DNA from: JAVBOP01 sp031550405
Lineage (GTDB): Bacteria; Bacteroidota; Ignavibacteria; Kapaibacteriales; UBA2268
Reading direction: 5' to 3'
Assembly (NCBI GenBank): GCA_031550405.1
Contig: JAVBOP010000094.1
Coordinates: 1 to 9,429, forward strand
DNA length: 9,429 nt
The notes below the pieces were generated by a model, which searched no databases, was not told where the DNA came from, and saw only the letters and a program-made list of their open reading frames with translations. A program made the position numbers and the translations under genes. The number at the start of each line of letters is the position of its first letter. The stretch's first letter is position 1. This document shows, piece after piece, positions 1 to 6,796 of the stretch.

Positions 1-17
1 ATGTAAACTAAAGTGAA

Positions 18-40
18 AAAGCCCGCTCATAGCGGGCTTT
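18..40 (-). terminator. Rho-independent terminator of secA
   Basis: A perfect stem has arms AAAGCCCGCT and AGCGGGCTTT around a 3-base loop. It lies 27 bases beyond the secA stop codon. Read on the minus strand, the GC-rich stem runs into a T-rich tail (TTTTTCACTT), the classic intrinsic terminator form. A run of seven T at 43-49 on the plus strand means it could also stop transcription arriving from the left, so it may be bidirectional. Confidence 0.88.
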
Positions 41-67
41 GATTTTTTTGCCAGCAGGCAGCTTTAT

Positions 68-3000
68 TTACTCCTTGCTGTCTTTGCCGTGGCAGTTCTT
101 GTATTTTTTGCCGCTGCCGCAATAGCATAAATCGTTGCGTCCTATTTTAGGCTGATCGCGCCGTTCTGTTTTGACTACTGGCCGAGAGGATGTTGCCGTT
201 GATGAAGATATGAATGAAGGTACATCCGTTGCCGAATGCTGGTAACTGAAATTGCCGCCTGACACATTAGTGCGCCGCAGCGAAGGCGCATCATTACGGG
301 ACGCTCTATGGCGTGCTTGCTGTTGCTCCTCTTCTGTTGCCATGCGTGGAAAGTACTTGAATGCAAACTGCACCGCCGCCTTGTTAATATCTTCTATCAG
401 GCTGACAAACAATTTGTAAGCCTCCTGCTTATACTCAAGTAAGGGATCTTTCTGCCCATAGCTGCGCAAGTGAATACCTTCACGCAAATCATCCATAGAG
501 CGGAGATGTTCGCGCCATTTTTCATCTATGGTCTGTAATATTGCCACCTGCTCCAGGCGCGATATAAACTCGGAGCCAAGCATTTCCTCTTTTCTGTCAT
601 AAAATTCAGTGGCAGTATCAAGTACTTTATTGACAAACTCATTCTCTTTGATTGTCTTGAACTCGGTTTCGCTTATATTCGGCTCACAAAGCAGCATGGA
701 GCGCATATTGTTGATAAAGGCGGTATATTCGCCATTAGGTTGCAGCGTTTCATACCATTCAGAAGCCAGATCTTCCACATATTCCAGCAACTCGCCGCGC
801 AGCCTCTCCCCTCTCAATGCAGCACGTCGGCGATTGTATATAATCTCACGCTGCTGATTCATCACATCATCATAATCTATCAGGCGCTTACGGATGCCGA
901 AATTATTTTCCTCTACCTTCTTCTGGGCATTCTCTACCGATTTGGTAATCATACTATGCTGTATAGGCTCCCCTTCCGGCAGGTTCATACGGGTCATTAT
1001 TGATGCAATTCTGTCGCTTTGGAACAGGCGCATAAGGTTATCTTCTATAGATATATAGAATTGCGAGCTTCCGGGATCACCCTGTCTACCGGAACGACCT
1101 CGCAGCTGCCTATCGATACGGCGTGCGTCATGCCTTTCCGTACCTATAATAGCCAATCCCCCATTTGCCTTCGAATCATGGTCGAGCTTAATATCCGTAC
1201 CGCGTCCAGCCATATTGGTGGCAATTGTAACAGCACCCTTTCGACCGGCGTGAGCCACTATTTCTGCTTCTCTCTCATGGTTTTTGGCATTCAATACACT
1301 GTGAACAATGCCTTGCCGAGTAAACATCTTGCTTAATACTTCAGATACTTCTACGCTGGCTGTACCAACAAGCACAGGTCTGCCGGCATTCAGGAGCTGC
1401 TTTGCCGCATCTACAATGGCATTATATTTCTCGCGCTTGGTCTTATATACCAAGTCGTTGCTATCCTGTCGAATAATAGGACGGTTGGTCGGTATAACAA
1501 CACAGTCGAGTTTGTATATCTTATCAAATTCGGCAGCCTCTGTTTCTGCTGTGCCGGTCATGCCAGCCAGTTTGTGGTATAGCCTGAAATAGTTCTGCAA
1601 GGATATGGTTGCCAATGTCTGCGTATCACGCTCTACCTTCAGCATTTCCTTTGCCTCTATTGCCTGATGCAAGCCATCGGAATACCTGCGGCCATCAAGG
1701 ATGCGGCCTGTAAACTCATCTACAATCATAATCTTGCCGTCCTGTACGACATATTCGACGTCCTTTTCATACAGCGAATATGCTCTAAGCAGCTGCGTTA
1801 TGGTATGTATCCTGTCGCTGCGCTCGGCAAACAGCACATATATCTCATCTCTTTTGAGCTGTTTCTCTTCGGAGGTAAGCTCTGTGTTTGCCTCCAATGC
1901 ACTTAATTCACTTGTTATGTCAGGAATAATGAACATATCCGGCTCTTCCTGTGCCGAACATAATAGCTGTCTCCCCTTTTCAGTTATATCTATCTGATGG
2001 TTTTTCTCATCTATGGTATAATACAGGTCGTCATCTATCTGGTTCATGTGTACTCCCCTATCGCGAAGGAATACCAGCTCTATCTCCTGTCTTAATTTCA
2101 AATATTCCGGCTCTTGCAGTATCTTTGCCAAACGCTTATGTTTAGGCAGACCGCGCCATGCACGGAATATCAGCTTGCCACCCTGCTCTCGAGATACCTT
2201 TTCCTCTTTATTTTGCAAAAACCTCTCGGCTTCCGCCACAATAGTTGTAACATAGCGCGATTGTGCCTCAACTAATTTTCTTACACGTGTGTTCATTTCC
2301 TCGAACTTCTGGTCTACATGACCAACAGGACCTGATATGATAAGCGGCGTTCTTGCCTCGTCAATAAGCACCGAATCTACCTCGTCGACAATGGCATACC
2401 AATGTTCGCGCTGCACCATATCTTCAGGATCGGTAACCATATTATCACGCAAATAATCGAAGCCGAACTCGTTGTTTGTGCCGTAAATTATGTCCATGTC
2501 ATATATGCGCTTGCGTGATTCCGGCGGCATGTGCGATTGTATGGCATCGCATGTAAGCCCAAGATATTCATATACTGGGCGCATCCAGTCGCAGTCACGT
2601 TTGGCGAGATAGTCATTCACCGTAACAAGATGAACGCCTTTGCCTGCAAGAGCATTAAGGTATATAGGCAATATCGCAACCAGTGTCTTGCCTTCGCCTG
2701 TTGCCATTTCGGAAATTTTACCCTGATGCAGGACAATACCGCCAATAAGCTGCACATCATACGGCACCATATCCCATTTGTAATTGTTGCCGGCATATTC
2801 ATACGTATAGCCGCTATCTTTCAATCGCTTACATGCCTGCTTCACAACAGCAAATGCTTCGGGCAAAAGCTCGTCCAGTGTTTCCTGTACATTGTTGAAT
2901 ATATCTTTGGCAATGCTTTTGAGGCGTTCGGAAAGGTCGGCGGTCTCCCCTGCTGAGAGTTTTTCGGTACGGAGCTTATTTAAGATTTCGGATTTTTCTT

Positions 3001-3187
3001 CTTCGAGTTCTTTTTTATTTGCGGTTATAATATCCTTAAATTCTTGGGTCTTGGCTTTTAATTCGTCGTCGCTTAAACTATCCAGTTTTTTATAATATTC
3101 ATTTATTTCATTGACAACCGGCATAATAGCCTTAATATCCTTCTGGCTTTTATTGCCCCCGATCAACTTGGTGATAAATCCTAACAT
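68..3187 (-). CDS. secA: Preprotein translocase subunit SecA (ATPase motor)
   Basis: SecA is the cytoplasmic ATPase that binds SecYEG and pushes unfolded preproteins across the inner membrane. Visible motifs in order: Walker A MATGEGKT (161-168); TNNEFGFDYLRDNM (237-250); Walker B VDEVD (267-271) followed by the IDEARTPLIISGP signature; the preprotein cross-linking domain (about 288-480); MTGTAETE (543-550); NMAGRGTDIKL (658-668) and RQLRGRSGRQGDPGS (693-707) of the second nucleotide-binding domain; the scaffold and wing region; and a C-terminal SEC-C zinc motif CYCGSGKKYKNCHG (1021-1034; ligands C1021, C1023, C1032, H1033). At 1039 residues it is longer than E. coli SecA (901). Extra material includes a charged helical stretch at about 56-100 and an enlarged cross-linking domain at about 300-385, as in Bacteroidota/Chlorobiota SecA. 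The start MLGFITKLIGG matches the usual SecA N-terminus, although no Shine-Dalgarno sequence precedes it. It lies downstream of the secreted-protein genes on the same strand but probably has its own promoter. Confidence 0.98.
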   Translation of the reverse strand: MLGFITKLIGGNKSQKDIKAIMPVVNEINEYYKKLDSLSDDELKAKTQEFKDIITANKKELEEEKSEILNKLRTEKLSAGETADLSERLKSIAKDIFNNVQETLDELLPEAFAVVKQACKRLKDSGYTYEYAGNNYKWDMVPYDVQLIGGIVLHQGKISEMATGEGKTLVAILPIYLNALAGKGVHLVTVNDYLAKRDCDWMRPVYEYLGLTCDAIQSHMPPESRKRIYDMDIIYGTNNEFGFDYLRDNMVTDPEDMVQREHWYAIVDEVDSVLIDEARTPLIISGPVGHVDQKFEEMNTRVRKLVEAQSRYVTTIVAEAERFLQNKEEKVSREQGGKLIFRAWRGLPKHKRLAKILQEPEYLKLRQEIELVFLRDRGVHMNQIDDDLYYTIDEKNHQIDITEKGRQLLCSAQEEPDMFIIPDITSELSALEANTELTSEEKQLKRDEIYVLFAERSDRIHTITQLLRAYSLYEKDVEYVVQDGKIMIVDEFTGRILDGRRYSDGLHQAIEAKEMLKVERDTQTLATISLQNYFRLYHKLAGMTGTAETEAAEFDKIYKLDCVVIPTNRPIIRQDSNDLVYKTKREKYNAIVDAAKQLLNAGRPVLVGTASVEVSEVLSKMFTRQGIVHSVLNAKNHEREAEIVAHAGRKGAVTIATNMAGRGTDIKLDHDSKANGGLAIIGTERHDARRIDRQLRGRSGRQGDPGSSQFYISIEDNLMRLFQSDRIASIMTRMNLPEGEPIQHSMITKSVENAQKKVEENNFGIRKRLIDYDDVMNQQREIIYNRRRAALRGERLRGELLEYVEDLASEWYETLQPNGEYTAFINNMRSMLLCEPNISETEFKTIKENEFVNKVLDTATEFYDRKEEMLGSEFISRLEQVAILQTIDEKWREHLRSMDDLREGIHLRSYGQKDPLLEYKQEAYKLFVSLIEDINKAAVQFAFKYFPRMATEEEQQQARHRASRNDAPSLRRTNVSGGNFSYQHSATDVPSFISSSTATSSRPVVKTERRDQPKIGRNDLCYCGSGKKYKNCHGKDSKE

Positions 3188-3226
3188 ATAGGTTATTCTA
3201 TCAATTAATTAACAAAAATGTAACCA

Positions 3227-3234
3227 CAAATATA
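3227..3234 (-). promoter_or_regulatory. Possible secA -7 promoter element
   Basis: On the minus strand this reads TATATTTG, matching the Bacteroidota sigma-ABfr -7 consensus TAnnTTTG, about 40 bases before the secA start. No clear -33 TTTG element sits at the expected 19-21 base distance. Further upstream TTGGGT, 17 bases, then TATTAA is an alternative weak sigma70-like pair. AT-rich sequence makes chance matches likely, so this is a candidate only. Confidence 0.28.
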
Positions 3235-3310
3235 CAAAAAAAATATCATTCCATTAATACCGCATCCACTCCTAATACCCAACAGTTATGTAAATATTAG
3301 CAGTTACATA

Positions 3311-3350
3311 ATTCCCCTCTTGTAGAGGGGTGCTGCGCAGCAGCGGGGTG
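3311..3350. repeat. Compound palindromic REP-like element
   Basis: Two palindromes stand back to back in the secA upstream region: a hairpin CCCCTCT-TGT-AGAGGGG (3314-3330) and the 12-bp perfect palindrome TGCTGCGCAGCA (3331-3342), followed by GCGGGGTG. It is much more GC-rich than the surrounding AT-rich spacer. From memory, similar CCCCTCT/AGAGGGG plus CGCAGC units are dispersed between genes in Bacteroidota and some Cyanobacteria, so this is probably one copy of a REP/MITE-like family. Only one copy is in the window, so repetition cannot be shown here. Confidence 0.55.
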
Positions 3351-3370
3351 TTGATGATTTAAAATTTAAT

Positions 3371-3401
3371 TGTAGAGACAGGTCTCAGACCTGTCTCTAC
3401 A
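3371..3401 (-). terminator. Perfect 31-bp palindrome after the last secreted-protein gene
   Basis: The 15-base arms TGTAGAGACAGGTCT and AGACCTGTCTCTACA are perfect reverse complements around a single C. It begins 17 bases beyond the stop codon of the 3419-5053 gene. On the minus strand it is followed by ATTAAATTTT, which is U-rich but not a pure U tract. It could act as a terminator or mRNA 3'-end stabiliser that separates the secreted-protein cluster from secA. It holds the same position relative to the stop as the unrelated palindromes at 5079-5108 and 6751-6780. The 1-base centre means a few central pairs must open to form an RNA loop. Confidence 0.65.
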
Positions 3402-3418
3402 GGATTTGTGAATAAAAA

Positions 3419-5053
3419 TTAATAAATGGCGATGCCTTTGGTGCGGCTTTCGTCGCCGCTGCGGACATTCAAGAAATACATGCCGCTGGCTAAGCGCTTA
3501 GGGATGTCGAAAGTAGCTTCCCATGTGTGGTTGTGCTCTGTGTATGTCCCGAGCGGCGTCAGGTTTATTACCTTCTCGCCCATGTAGTTGTACAAACCCA
3601 CTTCTAAGTCATTGCTATATATGCCGCTTGGATAATACATGATATTCACGTTTACGCTGCTGGTGGCGGGGTTGGGAGTGATGTTGCGAATACCAATATG
3701 TTGGAAATTGCTGTTATCCAGCTCTGCTATACCGTTAGTTGGATTGTAAAACAAAAAATAGCCTGAACTTAGCAGTATGCCGATAACATCATATCCATCA
3801 GGATGTTTCAGTCGCTTTACCGATGTAATGGTTGTGGTAACGTCAAAATCGCTGCCGCCTATGAGCTCAATGGGTATGCACATACTGCCATATTCGCCAC
3901 TACTGACATCGTATGTAATTATTTCTGTTTTATAGAGGTTAGCGCCCAAAGTGGTGTCATAATTCGTATAAGTAAACCATATTACAGAACCATCTATTAT
4001 ACCAAAATAATTTGCCATACATTTTCCCTGTGTATAATATTTAGCTTTGTCTTTTGGGTTTAGATTGATTGATTTAAAGCCCGAGTCCGGATTGTAGGTT
4101 AAAAGCACGTTGTTGTTTACAATGATATTATTAGTGCCGTCTATTTCTTTAATTTGCTGCTGCCTAATTAGCCAGCAGTTATGACTCGCATTAAGCAACA
4201 TTTCATTTCCGCGAATATCACGAGATGTGCTTGTTACTCCTTCTAATGTATCATATACAAGTGGCAATTCGGTAGGGAGATATCTTGTAAATTCTTCTGT
4301 TTTTGTATCAAATTTAACTATTGCATCTAAGGGATGAGTTGCTTTAAAAAACAAATCATTCTTGACTCCTATTGTCTGATTATACATAATGTCCGTTTGT
4401 GCACCATTACTTATAACCTGAAATCCATCATAACCACCATCATTATTAGCTTTATATTCGGGAAATTCGTATGTAGCAATTACTGAATCAGGCTTATCTC
4501 TATGAGAAAATTTTAACGATCCGGTTCCTCGACTATCTATGTAACACCATACATAACCTTTGCCACTAACAGGAAGATATTGCACTGCCGCTACAGTTGC
4601 AGCAGAATATTCAGGAGTGGTTGGCTCTGGAATACCAAAAAAATCTTCGAAGCTAATAAATTTCATTTGAGGGTTATTTACTGTAAAATCTGTCAATTTG
4701 AAAAAACCACCGCCAACGCCAGAAATATATGGATAATAAAGAATAGCAGGAGCAAAAGGAATCGTAGCAATAGCATAAATATATTTTTCTAAATTTGCAA
4801 GGACTCCATCAGAAGAACTTAAGTTTAAATTAAAAGGCGTCCACACCCGCTCGCTCCCGTGAAAATCCAAAATTCTAAATTCATCAGATTTGATATTGGG
4901 AAAATATATTAAATTTTCCAATTGATGTACAAATGGTTTTTTTGAGGCATTATGTTTCGGGAATTTCTTATAAACAGTAAAGCCGTCTATTGTCTGCGAA
5001 TATGCTGATAGGCTGCATAAGCCCATAATTAATAATATTGTTAGTTTTTTCAT
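3419..5053 (-). CDS. Secreted protein with T9SS type A sorting domain (paralogue 1)
   Basis: This is a 544-residue exported protein of unknown function. The N-terminus is a Sec signal peptide (MKK, hydrophobic 4-16, likely cut after AYS at 19, leaving Gln20). The body (about 20-450) is rich in beta strand, aromatic and glycine residues, with repeated units such as LFFKATHPLDAIVKFDTKT that resemble beta-propeller blades; no catalytic motif is recognised. Residues 458-544, starting ITPNPATSSV and ending TKGIAIY, form a type A T9SS C-terminal domain that directs outer-membrane passage and surface attachment or release. It is paralogous to the upstream 5102-6727 gene along its whole length. The start is supported by AGGAGA 8 bases upstream and by the signal peptide. 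It is probably the last gene of a co-transcribed set, followed by a perfect palindrome. Secretion is confident; the fold is an inference from pattern. Confidence 0.93.
   Translation of the reverse strand: MKKLTILLIMGLCSLSAYSQTIDGFTVYKKFPKHNASKKPFVHQLENLIYFPNIKSDEFRILDFHGSERVWTPFNLNLSSSDGVLANLEKYIYAIATIPFAPAILYYPYISGVGGGFFKLTDFTVNNPQMKFISFEDFFGIPEPTTPEYSAATVAAVQYLPVSGKGYVWCYIDSRGTGSLKFSHRDKPDSVIATYEFPEYKANNDGGYDGFQVISNGAQTDIMYNQTIGVKNDLFFKATHPLDAIVKFDTKTEEFTRYLPTELPLVYDTLEGVTSTSRDIRGNEMLLNASHNCWLIRQQQIKEIDGTNNIIVNNNVLLTYNPDSGFKSINLNPKDKAKYYTQGKCMANYFGIIDGSVIWFTYTNYDTTLGANLYKTEIITYDVSSGEYGSMCIPIELIGGSDFDVTTTITSVKRLKHPDGYDVIGILLSSGYFLFYNPTNGIAELDNSNFQHIGIRNITPNPATSSVNVNIMYYPSGIYSNDLEVGLYNYMGEKVINLTPLGTYTEHNHTWEATFDIPKRLASGMYFLNVRSGDESRTKGIAIY
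3422..3682 (-). repeat. T9SS C-terminal domain cassette, copy 1
   Basis: These 87 codons encode the sorting domain of the 3419-5053 gene. They are nearly identical at DNA level to 6800-7060 (about 20 differences by eye, mostly synonymous) and to 5128-5389. The match continues past the stop into TGAATAAAAATTAATAAA. Similarity to the 6797-8467 gene stops abruptly at the start of the domain, so this block behaves as a separate cassette. Confidence 0.85.
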
Positions 5054-5061
5054 GTTATGTT

Positions 5062-5067
5062 TCTCCT
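5062..5067 (-). promoter_or_regulatory. Ribosome binding site of the 3419-5053 gene
   Basis: On the minus strand this reads AGGAGA, 8 bases before the ATG at 5053-5051. It fixes the start, which also gives an intact signal peptide. It sits only 11 bases after the intergenic palindrome (5079-5108), so that hairpin could influence ribosome access. Confidence 0.75.
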
Positions 5068-5078
5068 ATATTATATAT

Positions 5079-5108
5079 CGTATAGCCGTTGCATGCAACG
5101 GCTATACG
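5079..5108 (-). repeat. Perfect 30-bp intergenic palindrome
   Basis: The arms CGTATAGCCGTTGCA and TGCAACGGCTATACG are perfect reverse complements with no spacer. It lies 17 bases past the original (unshifted) stop of the upstream gene and 25 bases before the next start. A second, imperfect copy with the same AT-rich flank is at 6751-6780. The RNA would form a long hairpin once central bases open; the following minus-strand sequence ATATATAATA is not a strong U tract, so mRNA processing, stabilisation or partial termination is more likely than full termination. The frameshifted reading frame of the upstream gene ends inside it (stop at 5104-5102). Confidence 0.8.
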
Positions 5109-6727
5109 GGATTATGAATAAAAATTAATAAATGGCTATGCCTTTGGTGCGGCTTTCGTTGCCGCTGCGGGCATTGAGAAAATACATGCCGCGAGGCTAA
5201 GCGTTTGGGAATGTCGAAAGTGGCTTCCCATGTATGGTTGTGCTCTGTATATATACCGAGCGGCGTTAAGTCTATGATTTTCTCGCCCATATAGTTATAC
5301 AAGCCTACCTCTAAGTCATTGCTATATATGCCGCTTGGGTAATACATGATGTTCACGTTTACGCTGCTGGTGGCAGGGTTGGGAGTGATTTGCCGTATAC
5401 CAATTGTTTGAAATCTTCTATCCTCTATTTCTTCTGTAATGCTATTTGCTGGGTCATAAAACAAAAAATGACCTGTATTTAATAATATGCCTGTTACATC
5501 GTATCCATCAGGATGATTTAATTGTTTTACAGACGTGATAGAGAAATCATCTGTTCCAATCAATTCGACAGGCACACAAATGCTGCCATATTCGCCTGTT
5601 CCCACATTATAGGTAATTATTTCTGTATTATATCCTGCTACATTATCAAAATTTTTATATGTAAAAAATATTGTTGAGTCATTTATTGCTCCAAAATATA
5701 GAACCATACATCTGCCTTCAATATAATATTTTGCTTTATCTTTTGGCTGCATCTCAATTGCTTGAAAGCCTATGTCGTGTTTATAGGTTAAAAGTATGTT
5801 ATTATATATTGAGACATCATTAACACTGTCAGATTGCTTAATTCCTACCGACCAAGTATTAACTCCAGCATTGAGTACCATTGTATTTCCACGAATAGCA
5901 ATATTAGTATCTGTTGCTCCTTCTAATTGGGCATAAGCTAAAGGTAAATCAGAGGTTAGACTTCTTGTAAATTTCTCTGTTTTTACATTAAATCTGACTA
6001 TTGTGTTTTGCGGATGAGATACTTCAAAAAACAAATCGCCATATCTATTATACATCATGTCAGAAACTGGTCCCAATTTTGCAATCTGAAATCCATCGTA
6101 TCCTCCTTCTGTATTGGCTTCATATTTAGGAAATTCAAATTCAGCAATGACTGAATCAGGCTTATCCCTATCAGTAAATTTCAATGCGCCGTTCCATCGA
6201 GTATCTATATAACACCAAGTAAAATAATTTTCATCCGGAAACATATAATATTGCACTGCCGCCGGATTTATATTACTAAACGAATTAACACCGCTTGGAA
6301 CTCCAAAAAAATCTTCGAAGCTAACGAATTCCATTTGAGGGTTATTGAATTTAAAATTTGTTAATTTAAAAGCACCGCCTCCTATACCGGCAATGTACGG
6401 ATAATAAAGAACATCACCCCAGTCAAAAGGATTGTCAGCATACACGTAAACATATTTTTCCAATTTTGATAGAGCCACAGAAGCACTCATAGATAAATTC
6501 AGACTGAAAGGATTCCATATTCGCTCATTTCCATTAAAATCTAAAATCCTGAATTCTTCATGCTTGATATTTGGAAAATATATTAAATTTTCGAACTGAT
6601 GTACAAATGGAGCTTTGGCTATATTATGTTCAGGAAATTTCTTATAAACAGTAAACCCGTCTATTGTCTGCGAATATGCAGATAGACTGCATAAGCCCAT
6701 GATTAATATTAATATTATTTTTTTCAT
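5102..6727 (-). CDS. Secreted protein (paralogue 2) with frameshifted T9SS sorting domain
   Basis: This 541-residue protein is paralogous along its length to the 3419-5053 product: same signal peptide (MKKIILILIMGLCSLSAYS, cut before Gln20), same TIDGFTVYKKFP start of the mature part, and same beta-rich, propeller-like body (for example DLFFEVSHPQNTIVRFNVKTEKF). The T9SS type A domain begins ITPNPATSSV but is broken after Ser512: a net 1-bp insertion near 5191-5196 turns the expected SGMYFLN into SRHVFSQCPQ and adds a 29-residue foreign tail. The bases beyond still encode MYFLNARSGNESRTKGIAIY in the other frame up to a stop at 5125-5127, which would give a 533-residue intact protein. It is therefore either a very recent mutation or a sequence error. 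Without the last strands of the domain, T9SS recognition is probably lost. The start is supported by TAAGGAA 8 bases upstream. Confidence 0.88.
   Translation of the reverse strand: MKKIILILIMGLCSLSAYSQTIDGFTVYKKFPEHNIAKAPFVHQFENLIYFPNIKHEEFRILDFNGNERIWNPFSLNLSMSASVALSKLEKYVYVYADNPFDWGDVLYYPYIAGIGGGAFKLTNFKFNNPQMEFVSFEDFFGVPSGVNSFSNINPAAVQYYMFPDENYFTWCYIDTRWNGALKFTDRDKPDSVIAEFEFPKYEANTEGGYDGFQIAKLGPVSDMMYNRYGDLFFEVSHPQNTIVRFNVKTEKFTRSLTSDLPLAYAQLEGATDTNIAIRGNTMVLNAGVNTWSVGIKQSDSVNDVSIYNNILLTYKHDIGFQAIEMQPKDKAKYYIEGRCMVLYFGAINDSTIFFTYKNFDNVAGYNTEIITYNVGTGEYGSICVPVELIGTDDFSITSVKQLNHPDGYDVTGILLNTGHFLFYDPANSITEEIEDRRFQTIGIRQITPNPATSSVNVNIMYYPSGIYSNDLEVGLYNYMGEKIIDLTPLGIYTEHNHTWEATFDIPKRLASRHVFSQCPQRQRKPHQRHSHLLIFIHNPV
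5128..5389 (-). repeat. T9SS C-terminal domain cassette, copy 2 (frameshifted)
   Basis: This copy is homologous to 3422-3682 and 6800-7060 but one base longer. At 5189-5196 it reads CCGCGAGG on the plus strand where the other two have CCGCTGG. Downstream of that point the original frame is fully preserved to the old stop at 5125-5127, with only substitutions such as V to A and D to N. The damage is therefore a single event. Confidence 0.85.
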
Positions 6728-6735
6728 TGTTATTG

Positions 6736-6742
6736 TTCCTTA
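6736..6742 (-). promoter_or_regulatory. Ribosome binding site of the 5102-6727 gene
   Basis: On the minus strand this reads TAAGGAA, 8 bases before the ATG at 6727-6725. It is weaker than the AGGAGA of its paralogue but well placed, and it supports the start at the signal peptide. It lies directly after the intergenic palindrome and its AT-rich flank. Confidence 0.65.
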
Positions 6743-6750
6743 TTATATAT

Positions 6751-6780
6751 CGTATAGCCTGTGCATGCAACGGCTATACG
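6751..6780 (-). repeat. Imperfect 30-bp intergenic palindrome
   Basis: The right arm TGCAACGGCTATACG equals that of 5079-5108; the left arm is CGTATAGCCTGTGCA, differing by a TG/GT swap that gives two mismatches in the stem. The flanks (TATTATATAT before, GAATAAAAATTAATAAA after) are shared with 5079-5108, so the whole spacer appears to have been copied along with the gene. It lies 16 bases past the stop of the 6797-8467 gene and 23 bases before the next start. Confidence 0.75.
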
Positions 6781-6796
6781 TGATTGTGAATAAAAA

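Larger units (their letters stand above)
3188..3418. other. Intergenic region between secA and the secreted-protein cluster
   Basis: No credible coding sequence is seen in these 231 bases. The half next to secA (3188-3300) is very AT-rich and carries the promoter candidates for secA. The other half is occupied by the GC-rich compound palindrome (3311-3350) and the perfect palindrome (3371-3401). This is the longest gap between genes in the window and the likeliest place for secA transcription to begin. Confidence 0.7.

Noticed and set aside
1019..1336. A 105-codon plus-strand open frame opposite the SecA second nucleotide-binding domain.
   Set aside because: It is antisense to the conserved GRGTDIKL and QLRGRSGRQGD coding region; the openness follows from SecA codon use.
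2531..2956. A 141-codon plus-strand open frame opposite secA.
   Set aside because: It lies wholly antisense to conserved SecA motifs (including Walker A), shows no ribosome site and no recognisable protein features. It is a shadow frame.
3419..3682. Sorting domain considered as an insertion sequence fragment because it recurs three times.
   Set aside because: Each copy is in frame at the 3' end of a secreted-protein gene and encodes a typical T9SS type A domain, with no terminal repeats or transposase.
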